Positions 1 to 7,037 of a DNA stretch of 14,664 bases are shown piece by piece. A program made the translations under genes and the position numbers. Below the pieces are notes generated by a model. That model did no database searches. It saw only the letters and a program-made list of their open reading frames with translations, and was not told the DNA's origin. Source of the stretch: Faecalimonas sp. Its GTDB lineage: Bacteria > Bacillota > Clostridia > Lachnospirales > Lachnospiraceae. The stretch spans positions 1-14,664 of the forward strand of contig JAHHTN010000051.1 of the NCBI GenBank assembly GCA_020024645.1. Direction: 5' to 3'. The stretch's first letter is position 1; each line of letters begins with the position of its first letter.

Positions 1-42
1 GCGATCGCATCAGACAATTAGACAGTGGTGTTACAAAAAGGC

Positions 43-54
43 TTGACCACTACA
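43..54 (+). repeat. 12-bp inverted repeat, left copy
   Basis: TTGACCACTACA here is the exact reverse complement of 13615-13626, on the far side of the A-G operon. Similarity extends a little outward: ACAAAAAGG precedes it here, and ACAAAAGG occupies the same place in the reverse complement of the right copy. The match is seen directly, but its meaning is unknown. The repeat also begins with a -35-like TTGACC, but I see no convincing -10 at the right spacing. Confidence 0.4.
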
Positions 55-113
55 TACGGTTGTATTACAGCTGTTTTGAAACTATTGAACAAAAATATTT
101 AGGGAGGAAGAAG

Positions 114-2717
114 ATGTTAAAGGAAAAGAAATATTCTGAGTACCAAAAACGTTACGAAGAATATAAGAAAAAACGCAAAGACGTAGAAAGATTAGAAGAA
201 AATGTTGAACAGTTAAATAGAGAAAAAATTGAAAAAAGTGCTTCTATAGAAAGAGAAAAAAGAGAGAAGCTATCTGAAATTACACAAAGGAAAAAGGACA
301 ATGAGGATAAGCTTGCGTCTGCAAAGAAAAGCGGGGTAGATAGTACTGTTGTAAAAGAATATAGTGACAAGAAACTGCGGGAAATAGATTTATTAAATGC
401 TGAAGTACATTCTTTAGAGAAGAAAAAAGCAGATGAATTAAAAAAACTACAGGATAGAAAAAAGCATGCGATTAAATCTCTTGAAGCGGACAAAGAACTT
501 TGTCAGAAAAGATTAAATGATGTGATGAATGGTGGAGATGGAGGCGTATTTGTTAAAACATTTGATGAGGTTAAATTTCGCCAACAATTAGTAAAAAATA
601 AAGAAAGTGAAGTATCAAAATTAACTTCACAATATAATGCATCTATTGAAAGTATTCAAAAATCTATTCAAAATATTGATGCCCAGTATGCTGCTATCTT
701 AAAAAGAGAATTATTCTATGTCGAGGGAGATTCTCAGTTGAATGATGCTTATAGTAATTTGAGTGCTAGGCAAATTACAGATGAGTTGCCGCAAGTGCTT
801 TTATATGCATTGCAAGAACCTGTTGACAGCGTTATCGAGAGAAAGGGATTAAATAGTGGACAAGAGGTTGGGCAGGTTGCCAGAAAAGCGTCTTCACTTG
901 ATGATTTAAGCATGTATATGCCACAGTGGCTGGTTAAACTTGTTGAGATTGGATTTCCATGCATTATAGGTGGAGGGCTCTTATTATTCTTTATCTTTTC
1001 TGGTGTGAGATGGGGATTTGTTGCAACGGCCACAAATGCAATCGTTACATTCTTGTTTGGGGTTCTATGTACGGCGATTGGCTTTGGCATACCATATGGA
1101 ATTCTTACAGCGGTAAAAGGTAAAATTGTTGGTATAATTGGCGGAGTGATTGGTGGAATAATAGGTGTTCTTATTGCTATAGATTGGGGAATTACTTTGC
1201 CAACAGGGATTACTAATGTTGTTGAGTGGCTTAGTAAAGTGATTGTTTGCGTAGCTGTATTAATTGGTTTTTATTTCTTGAATAAATGTACTGGTGTCGG
1301 AAGTGGGCTCATGAATCTTGGGATGAAGATTGGATTTGTGAGGAAAGCTGCATTAGTTAAGCAAGGATATGTAATTCAGGAAAATATTGATAGTTATTAT
1401 TGCCTACTTAAATATTCAGAAATTATTGGTTCAATTGTAGATGGAAACAAGGCAAGGCAAAGCTCTTACTTAAATTCTGAATTGAGCAGATTGCAAACAG
1501 AGAAAATTGTAGAAATAAAGCAATTAGCCTCGAAAATTGATGCGGATATTGAAAAAAAGATAGTAAGCGAAAAAAATGAGGCAGAAACAAGTAGGAAGAA
1601 ATATGAGCGAAGTCAGCAAAATTTGATCCAAATACAGGATGAATGTATGATAGAACTTTCTGGTTATGACGAACGAATCAGTGATGAATCTGCATCGTAT
1701 GATGAAAATGTTGCTAGAACGAAGGCTTCATATGAGAAGAGAATTGTTAAAACAAAAGAAAAATTAGAAAAACTGAAAGAAAGTCTCACTTTAGATAAGG
1801 ATACACTTATTGCCCAGTTGCAAAGTGATATTAGAAGATGCCAAGAAGAATACTCTTCAGAGGAACAAAATTATTCTGAGAAGAAAATTGATTCTGAAGC
1901 GAGTTATGACCAACAAATTTCAAAATGCTTAACTTCTATTGATCAGAAAAATTCTGAGTTAGCTTCTGAGTTAGATGTTATACATAACGTATTTCATGAC
2001 ATTTATAATAATACAGTTGGATTTGAGGAGTCTAAAGGTGTATTATCGGACTATATTTATCTATATAACGAGAAATCAAAGGATGAACCTAGAAGGTTGA
2101 TTCCAATTAGGCATGATAAGAAGCCGATTGTATTTTTATATGATTTACAAGATACAACAAATGTTTCGACGTCTTTGTATGAATTTATGATGTCTGTTTT
2201 GACAGGATTATATGCAATTAATGCAAATGATACATTCAGTGTAATTGTGACAGATCCTGTTTCAAAAGCAAGAAAATTTGAACCGATGGCTCAAAAAAGA
2301 CTATTGACCATTCAGAATGAGATTAGGGATTTGTCAAAGTTGATTCAAAATTCTATGAGGAATGTATCTCAAAAGGGAATGCATATAGATGATTATAATA
2401 GGAAAATGAGCGCCGAAGAGGAGGATAAAGTCAAATATTTGAAATATAAGATAGTAGAGTTTATTGTTCCAGAAGAAGCAGCTGCACAGAATACGAATTT
2501 CTTTGATTCAGATTTATGGGGAACTTTGGGAGATGGAAAAGAAAATGGATTCTTCCCAATATTCTTCATTAGTTATTCTGACTGGAGAAATACATTTGAT
2601 GATGATAGTAAGTTGAATAGTAAATTCATTCTTCAGCTTAAAAATGCAATTGGTTCATCAAATGGCTCTGTTTTTAAGATTGATACTGAGAATATTACAA
2701 TAGAAAAAATTGATTAA
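114..2717 (+). CDS. Coiled-coil membrane protein with degenerate FtsK-like C-terminal domain (gene A)
   Basis: This 867-aa protein has no function I recognise by name. The ATG at 114 is chosen because AGGGAGGAAG (101-110) lies at ideal spacing. A TTG at 60 is in frame and the frame stays open to the window edge, so a longer form is not excluded. Residues 1 to about 200 are charged, Lys/Glu-rich predicted coiled coil. Residues about 278-390 hold three to four hydrophobic, Gly-rich membrane segments. A second coiled coil spans about 430-630. Residues about 670-867 align by eye, in order, with the first ATPase domain of gene C: the strand IVFLYDL replaces the Walker A strand, FSVIVTDP matches LDLYLADF, GMHIDDYNRK matches GIQKISEFRKK, and IVEFIVPEE matches the Walker B strand VVLLVDEF. 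Walker A is absent and the Walker B Asp is Pro, so the domain is probably catalytically dead. It may anchor the soluble motor C to the membrane (inference). Confidence 0.85.
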   Translation: MLKEKKYSEYQKRYEEYKKKRKDVERLEENVEQLNREKIEKSASIEREKREKLSEITQRKKDNEDKLASAKKSGVDSTVVKEYSDKKLREIDLLNAEVHSLEKKKADELKKLQDRKKHAIKSLEADKELCQKRLNDVMNGGDGGVFVKTFDEVKFRQQLVKNKESEVSKLTSQYNASIESIQKSIQNIDAQYAAILKRELFYVEGDSQLNDAYSNLSARQITDELPQVLLYALQEPVDSVIERKGLNSGQEVGQVARKASSLDDLSMYMPQWLVKLVEIGFPCIIGGGLLLFFIFSGVRWGFVATATNAIVTFLFGVLCTAIGFGIPYGILTAVKGKIVGIIGGVIGGIIGVLIAIDWGITLPTGITNVVEWLSKVIVCVAVLIGFYFLNKCTGVGSGLMNLGMKIGFVRKAALVKQGYVIQENIDSYYCLLKYSEIIGSIVDGNKARQSSYLNSELSRLQTEKIVEIKQLASKIDADIEKKIVSEKNEAETSRKKYERSQQNLIQIQDECMIELSGYDERISDESASYDENVARTKASYEKRIVKTKEKLEKLKESLTLDKDTLIAQLQSDIRRCQEEYSSEEQNYSEKKIDSEASYDQQISKCLTSIDQKNSELASELDVIHNVFHDIYNNTVGFEESKGVLSDYIYLYNEKSKDEPRRLIPIRHDKKPIVFLYDLQDTTNVSTSLYEFMMSVLTGLYAINANDTFSVIVTDPVSKARKFEPMAQKRLLTIQNEIRDLSKLIQNSMRNVSQKGMHIDDYNRKMSAEEEDKVKYLKYKIVEFIVPEEAAAQNTNFFDSDLWGTLGDGKENGFFPIFFISYSDWRNTFDDDSKLNSKFILQLKNAIGSSNGSVFKIDTENITIEKID

Positions 2718-2731
2718 GGGGATACGTTGCT

Positions 2732-3469
2732 ATGAAATTTAGTTTTGATGAAAGCGCTAGAAGTGAGATTAGGGGATTCTTTGAAGAAGCTTTAGGTTCT
2801 GCTGGTACAGAGACAATGAATTTGTTCAATGAATTGGTAGCGATATATACAAGAGAACAATATAAACCTCTGTATACAATGACTAGCGAAATTGCAGAGT
2901 ATTACACTCAAGATTTTCATAACGTTGTTCAAGAGCAGTTTGAAAATTGGGTTGATTCCGAAACCAGTATAACTGCATTTGCAGATGAATTGGAAGCAAG
3001 CGATGATTCTTCAGATGATGCGTATGTTGCGGCGCAATACTTGCAGGGTGATTTACAGAATGCTCTTGACGAATTGTTTTCAAATCAACCTGATGTACCA
3101 AGTGTTAGCACAGAGGCTCATCTAACAAAGGATGATAATGAGATATTTGAAGAAGTTGATGAATTGCTACAGAAGTTTGAAGATGCTCTAGAAGGTTTAA
3201 TCTCGGATTATAATTCAAAAGCTGATACTAATAGCGAAGATAACCAGTTGTATTCAAATGTAAGTGAAATTTTAGAAGCTATTTTGGAATCATATAAGAG
3301 TTTGTTTGATGTATTTAAAGAAGGCGTATCAAATTTAGCAAGTCATATTAGCGAAAGAGGTTCAAGTGCAGAAAGTAAGTCTGAAACTGATAAGGATCAG
3401 ATGAAAACACAGGCAGAATCTGTTGGAGAAGCATTAAGAGATGTTTCAGGATTATTTGATTTTGGTTAA
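2732..3469 (+). CDS. Small acidic helical protein with W...FA domain shared with D and E (gene B)
   Basis: This 245-aa protein is strongly acidic and predicted mostly helical, with no signal peptide or membrane segment. It starts 14 bp after gene A with an AAGGGGAT ribosome site. Its first ~115 residues align without gaps up to the motif with the N-terminus of gene D. Both begin MKFS and carry Trp at 73/74, then a Ser-(Ile/Leu)-x-Ala-Phe-Ala-(Asp/Glu) motif at about 79-85. Gene E has a related motif. The second half (about 130-245) is another helical, Glu/Asp/Ser-rich region. By analogy with WXG100/LXG proteins beside FtsK-type ATPases it could be a substrate, chaperone or structural partner of the motor, but that is inference. 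The last codons (LFDFG-stop) come partly from the IS30-like insertion; the ancestral end was probably LFDFE-stop. Confidence 0.82.
   Translation: MKFSFDESARSEIRGFFEEALGSAGTETMNLFNELVAIYTREQYKPLYTMTSEIAEYYTQDFHNVVQEQFENWVDSETSITAFADELEASDDSSDDAYVAAQYLQGDLQNALDELFSNQPDVPSVSTEAHLTKDDNEIFEEVDELLQKFEDALEGLISDYNSKADTNSEDNQLYSNVSEILEAILESYKSLFDVFKEGVSNLASHISERGSSAESKSETDKDQMKTQAESVGEALRDVSGLFDFG
3451..3464 (+). repeat. Left copy of 14-bp direct repeat flanking IS30-like element
   Basis: ATTATTTGATTTTG lies in the last codons of gene B and recurs exactly at 4667-4680, just outside the opposite end of the element. This is the expected arrangement for a target-site duplication. At 14 bp it is longer than the few bases usual for the IS30 family. 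Confidence 0.75.
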
Positions 3470-3490
3470 TTGTAAAATCAAATTGAACGC
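3469..3490 (+). repeat. IS30-like left inverted repeat
   Basis: ATTGTAAAATCAAATTGAAC and the next two bases match the reverse complement of 4640-4661 at 17 of 22 positions, counted by eye. It overlaps the final base of the gene B stop codon, so this end of the element supplies that stop. Confidence 0.65.
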
Positions 3491-3501
3491 ATAAAGAAAG
3501 C

Positions 3502-3570
3502 CATAGCGACTGGTTTCTGTTAGAATAAAGTTACCACACCCCACTCTGACAGAGGGAACCAATCGCTATG
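3502..3570 (+). promoter_or_regulatory. Hairpin sequestering the IS30 transposase start codon
   Basis: The arm 3502-3517 pairs with 3555-3570: CATAGCGACTGGTT against AACCAATCGCTATG, with one mismatch plus a G-U and a G-C pair at the inner end. The right arm contains the transposase ATG (3568-3570). A transcript entering from gene B would fold with the start codon paired, whereas a transcript starting inside the loop would leave it free. Hairpins that block transposase translation from read-through RNA are established for elements such as IS10 and IS50; the role here is inferred. Confidence 0.6.
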
Positions 3571-4616
3571 ACTGAACACTATTATACCACAATTTACGGA
3601 GAACACAAGCGTGGAAAACACCTAGGGACTGGGAAGGAGGTGTTATTTAGGCGTTGAAGAAGCTGGGTCGCAGCAGCTGGGTCGCAGCAGCTGAGCCATC
3701 GCCCGTGAGTCAGACTGTAAATCTTCTGCGGTGGGTTATGAGCTGAAACGTGGGACCCCAAAGTACTCCAGGGCAGGCTACTCTGCCAGACGTGGTGCTA
3801 CGGTTTATCGTCAAAACAGGAGCCGCTGTAGACGTTCTAAAACTATACTGAGAGACTCAGCGTTCATCAGATGGATGGTCGATATGGGATAACTCCGCAA
3901 GTGGTTCTTCGATACCTGCGTGGGCAGAGCAAGACAGATGAAACTATTTCCGGAGGATGAAATCTCCTGCACCAAAACCTTGTATCATCTTCTGTGAAAG
4001 AGAGAACTCTCTTTGATTTTTTGGGATTTCCAGGGGTACGAACTTGCCGCAAACGGGGAATTTCTCAGATTTCTAAACGAAAAAATGGAGAAGGGATTGA
4101 GCTGCGTCTTCAGGGAGGTTCTGGACAGAAACACGTTTGGACATTGGGAATCTGATACCATTCTTGGTCAAAAACACAAGGGTGATTCAGCAGTGTTCAT
4201 AATCGTGGAATGACTGACAGTCTACTATCTTTCGATCAAAATTGATGGCAAAGCTGTGAACGGCGTGGCGACCGCCATGGAACAGTTACATCAGCAGCAT
4301 GGTGAGCATTTTCCAAATTATTCTGCACAATCACCACGGGCAACAGAAGCGAATTTGAGGACTTTTCCTTGACTCAGCGTTATGGCACGGAGGTCTACTT
4401 TGAGGAACCTTACTCCGCTTGGGAATGCTCGGTGAATGAATGTACAAATCGCCTTTTGCGCAGGTTCATCCCCAAAGGAACATCCATTCAGAACATAGTG
4501 ACTAGGAGATTTTACAGGCTGCGGATGAGATCAATGTCATGCCCAAGAAGCGTCTGAGATATGCCGCACCAGAAGATCTGTTTTAGGAGCAGTTCAACAG
4601 GATCTATCGCGTATGA
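3568..4616 (+). pseudogene. IS30-family transposase, frameshifted and catalytically defective
   Basis: The original product was a DDE transposase. The start MTEHYYTTIYGEHKRGKHL is typical of IS30 transposases, but the frame ends at a TGA at 3655. Later pieces are readable in different frames: HWESDTILG with the first catalytic Asp at 4154-4156; TTGNRSEF at about 4333, where the family normally has TTDNGSEF, so the second catalytic Asp is Gly; and WECSVNECTNRLLRRF with the Glu kept at 4423-4425. There is a TGA at 4211 (probably an Arg CGA originally), a TAG at 4584, and at least three frame changes, one near a 14-bp tandem duplication (3661-3688). It cannot make an active transposase. Confidence 0.88.
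3661..3688 (+). repeat. 14-bp tandem duplication inside the transposase pseudogene
   Basis: AGCTGGGTCGCAGC occurs twice head to tail. An extra 14 bp shifts the reading frame by two, so this duplication is one of the lesions in the transposase gene. Confidence 0.7.
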
Positions 4617-4639
4617 TCCAGAAACTTTACCCTGATGAA

Positions 4640-4661
4640 GCATTAAGTTTGTTATTACAAT
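4640..4661 (-). repeat. IS30-like right inverted repeat
   Basis: Read on the minus strand this begins ATTGTAATAACAAACTTAAT, matching the left end at 3469-3490 at 17 of 22 positions. Five bases separate it from the right copy of the 14-bp direct repeat. Confidence 0.65.
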
Positions 4662-4666
4662 TTTCA

Positions 4667-4680
4667 ATTATTTGATTTTG
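4667..4680 (+). repeat. Right copy of 14-bp direct repeat flanking IS30-like element
   Basis: This ATTATTTGATTTTG is identical to 3451-3464. In the frame of gene B it would read LFDFE followed by TAG (4683-4685), which I take as the original end of gene B. Confidence 0.75.
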
Positions 4681-4693
4681 AGTAGGTGATGAT

Positions 4694-6982
4694 ATGGGAA
4701 TTTTTGATGCTGTAGCTGAAGAAAAAGAAGCTGAAGAAAGAGAAGCCAGAGAGTTTCAACATAAAAAATATAAGCATAATTTTCTAAAGTTAGTGAAGAA
4801 TAAACCCAAAAAGTTTATAGGGGATGTTTATTCAGAAGATAGGGATAATCCCGGAGAATGCAAAACTGATTCTGCAGGAAATATAGTTAGACCTACAGAG
4901 TATGATGGAAAAACTATAATTTGCTGTCCCGAGCCTATAGAGTTTATTAGCGAGTTTAATGATTATGTTGATGATCTGGATCAATGTAAAATTATTATGC
5001 GAAAATTGATTGAAGGAAAAAGACCTAATCAGTCTTCACATTTCAAAAAAATTGTATTGGGGCATGAACCATCAGAAGGCATATGGTTTAACAGAACGGA
5101 CAATGGAGTAAATTTGCGTCCAGGATTGTTGGATGAAGAAATGGGACAGCCCTATGCAGTTACTATGGGGGATTTAGCTGTTCATGGTGTTGTAGTAGGT
5201 CGTACTGGATCAGGTAAATCAGTATTTTTGAATAACCTTATATTCAATATGTTAACGGAATATGCTCCGTGGGAATTGGATCTATATTTGGCTGATTTTA
5301 AGAAAGTCGAATTAAGCAGATACATGTCTAAATATAAAACGCCACACTTAAAGACTTGCGCAGCTACGAGCGAAATACGATATGTAATCACCATGTTATC
5401 TCATATCGTTGATTGCATGCAGGCAAGACAAGATTTATTTACGAGATTGGGAATCCAAAAAATTAGTGAATTTAGAAAGAAATACAATGTTGTTTTGCCG
5501 AGAGTAGTATTGCTTGTAGATGAATTCCAGCAAATGTTCCAAGAAGCTACGAATAGAGAGTGTGTAATAATTGATGATTTGCTTATGTCGATTATTAAAC
5601 TTGGACGTGCTACTGGCTTTCATTTATTGTTTGCTTCTCAGGAAATGAGTGGTGCTTTGTCTGGAAAAGCACTGGCAAACTTTAAGATTAGATTTGCACT
5701 TCCGTGTGATAGTTCTGTTTCAGCAGATATTTTAGGTAATACAGCTGCCTCTGCATTAGAAAGAGGTTATGTACTTGTAAATACTGATTCAGGAAAAGAA
5801 GACCAAAATAAAAAATACAAGGTTCCATTTATCCCTGATGACGAGGAGATCCAACCAGATGGAACTATTAAAGAATCCTATTTTTATAAAGTGTTGAGAG
5901 AAATGACGGAAGAGGCGTCTTCTTTTTTATATGAAAAGAGTAAGACGTTTTATCAAGAGGATTCACAAGCTGAAATTGAAGAACTTGAGTTTAGATTAAG
6001 TAATGATAGAGTTAAGGAATCTAAGGAATTGCAGCTTAAAAATGGAAGATACTTTGACATATTCACACTAGGAAATGGTGTCGTGTATAGCGATAAAAAG
6101 TATGATATGGAAACATTCTTTCTTGAAAAAGGACGAAATAAAAATATTTTCGTTATTTGTCCAGATATAGATGATCTTGCCTATGTGCAGAAATTATTGG
6201 CGATTAATTTTAAGTATTCCACTAAACTGAATATAAAGCATTTTTATTATGATTTCAACCCGATTTTATCGGCAAAATATCATATCGAAGATGATTTACC
6301 AGTTACTTTATTCGAAATGCAGGAGCAACTCGACGCAATAAATAAAAAATATGTAAGTAGAATGGCAGTAATTGAGGCTGCAAAACAAAGAACTGTAGAA
6401 AGGTTTATCGATGTTTTTTATGATAAATCAATAGAGGGACTGGGAAGTAAAGAAAGATATTTAGATGCAAAGAAGAAAACATTAGAAATATTTAGTGGGG
6501 CTCAAGTAAGTGACATTCAAAATATAGTAAATGAAAAACTGAATGAGGATAGAAGATATTTGGGATATGTAGAACCATTAATGAAATTCTATAAGCATGA
6601 AGTTGAAAACGTAGATTGGGATGAAATGTTTCCTCCTATTGTTTATTGGATTAGCGGTATAGAGTATATAGAAAGTTTGCCAAAGTGGATTATTAATATT
6701 ATGAGAAACGGAATGTCAGCAAATATACTTTTTAATATTTTTACGGCATCCGAGGATATCAAATTCGCAGATATTGTTGGCAGATGTGATTATATTTTTG
6801 CAAGTGGTAATAATGAAAAAATATATACAAAATGTGGAATGAAGTTTACAAAAAAAAGCAGAAATTCTATTGTTATTGATTTTAAGATTAAGAGCTTGAA
6901 TACAGAGAGAGCATTTAAAAAATATAAGATTAAAACTGTTAATTATGAGGTTCCTTCGTTGAATTTCGATGCACTTTTATAA
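4694..6982 (+). CDS. FtsK/SpoIIIE-type motor ATPase, soluble (gene C)
   Basis: This 762-aa ATPase of the FtsK/SpoIIIE/EccC (HerA-FtsK) superfamily has no membrane helix. Residues 1-160 are a charged N-terminal region. The first ATPase module has Walker A GRTGSGKS at 169-176, LDLYLADFKK after it, GIQKISEFRKK near 255, Walker B VVLLVDEF with Asp276-Glu277, and a sensor-like LLFASQ about 35 residues further on. A second module (about 440-762) keeps the outline but has KNIFVICPDIDD near 483-494 in place of Walker A and VYWISGIEYI (650-659) in place of Walker B, so it is probably inactive. The family moves DNA or, in type VII secretion, exports helical protein substrates. Its neighbours (B, D and E with a shared helical domain, A with a membrane anchor) favour protein transport, which is inference. 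The ribosome site AGGTGAT (4684-4690) lies just before the ATG. Confidence 0.9.
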   Translation: MGIFDAVAEEKEAEEREAREFQHKKYKHNFLKLVKNKPKKFIGDVYSEDRDNPGECKTDSAGNIVRPTEYDGKTIICCPEPIEFISEFNDYVDDLDQCKIIMRKLIEGKRPNQSSHFKKIVLGHEPSEGIWFNRTDNGVNLRPGLLDEEMGQPYAVTMGDLAVHGVVVGRTGSGKSVFLNNLIFNMLTEYAPWELDLYLADFKKVELSRYMSKYKTPHLKTCAATSEIRYVITMLSHIVDCMQARQDLFTRLGIQKISEFRKKYNVVLPRVVLLVDEFQQMFQEATNRECVIIDDLLMSIIKLGRATGFHLLFASQEMSGALSGKALANFKIRFALPCDSSVSADILGNTAASALERGYVLVNTDSGKEDQNKKYKVPFIPDDEEIQPDGTIKESYFYKVLREMTEEASSFLYEKSKTFYQEDSQAEIEELEFRLSNDRVKESKELQLKNGRYFDIFTLGNGVVYSDKKYDMETFFLEKGRNKNIFVICPDIDDLAYVQKLLAINFKYSTKLNIKHFYYDFNPILSAKYHIEDDLPVTLFEMQEQLDAINKKYVSRMAVIEAAKQRTVERFIDVFYDKSIEGLGSKERYLDAKKKTLEIFSGAQVSDIQNIVNEKLNEDRRYLGYVEPLMKFYKHEVENVDWDEMFPPIVYWISGIEYIESLPKWIINIMRNGMSANILFNIFTASEDIKFADIVGRCDYIFASGNNEKIYTKCGMKFTKKSRNSIVIDFKIKSLNTERAFKKYKIKTVNYEVPSLNFDALL

Positions 6983-6986
6983 GAGT

Positions 6987-7024
6987 AAGCCAGATAGTAT
7001 CGTTCCAGGTATTATCTGGCTTTT
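6987..7024 (+). terminator. Hairpin plus T-run between C and D, possible attenuator
   Basis: AGCCAGATAGTA (6988-6999) pairs with TATTATCTGGCT (7010-7021) in a 12-bp stem with one G-U pair and a 10-base loop, followed by TTTT (7021-7024). It begins 5 bases after the gene C stop codon and ends 14 bases before the gene D start. The T-run is short, so partial termination, or an RNA processing or stability element that lowers D relative to C, seems more likely than a full stop. Confidence 0.65.
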
Positions 7025-7037
7025 GAGGAGAATGAGA

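Larger units (their letters stand above)
3465..4666 (+). mobile_element. Decayed IS30-family insertion sequence
   Basis: This element of about 1.2 kb interrupts the operon between B and C. It has imperfect terminal inverted repeats (3469-3490 and 4640-4661, 17 of 22 matching), a 14-bp direct repeat on both sides, a broken IS30-type transposase, and a more GC-rich composition than the operon. Exact ends are uncertain by a few bases; they are placed here at the inner edges of the direct repeat. Deleting it with one repeat copy rebuilds a compact B-C junction, which supports the boundaries. It is probably immobile without a helper transposase. Confidence 0.82.

Noticed and set aside
43..71. Sigma-70 promoter from TTGACC with TACAGC 17 bases on
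   Set aside because: The -10 match is poor and nothing else supports it; kept only as a remark on the repeat.
152..1090. Minus-strand open frames opposite gene A
   Set aside because: Antisense shadows of a coiled-coil coding region; low-complexity Ser/Phe translation and no ribosome sites.
749..1320. Gene A as a classic transporter because of its membrane segments
   Set aside because: Only three to four Gly-rich helices flanked by coiled coils and a dead FtsK-like domain; no transporter motif visible.
3428..3438. GAAGCATTAAG also at 4637-4647, as a longer duplication around the IS30-like element
   Set aside because: Spacing to the 14-bp repeat differs between the sides (12 versus 19 bases) and the right copy falls within the terminal inverted repeat, so it is probably coincidence.
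4013..4557. Two short plus-strand open frames as independent genes
   Set aside because: Both translate to fragments of one IS30-type transposase (HWESDTILG and NECTNRLLRRF) in different frames, so they belong to the pseudogene.
6969..7037. Earlier start for gene D overlapping gene C
   Set aside because: It has no ribosome site, would translate the hairpin, and adds residues absent from the matching start of gene B.
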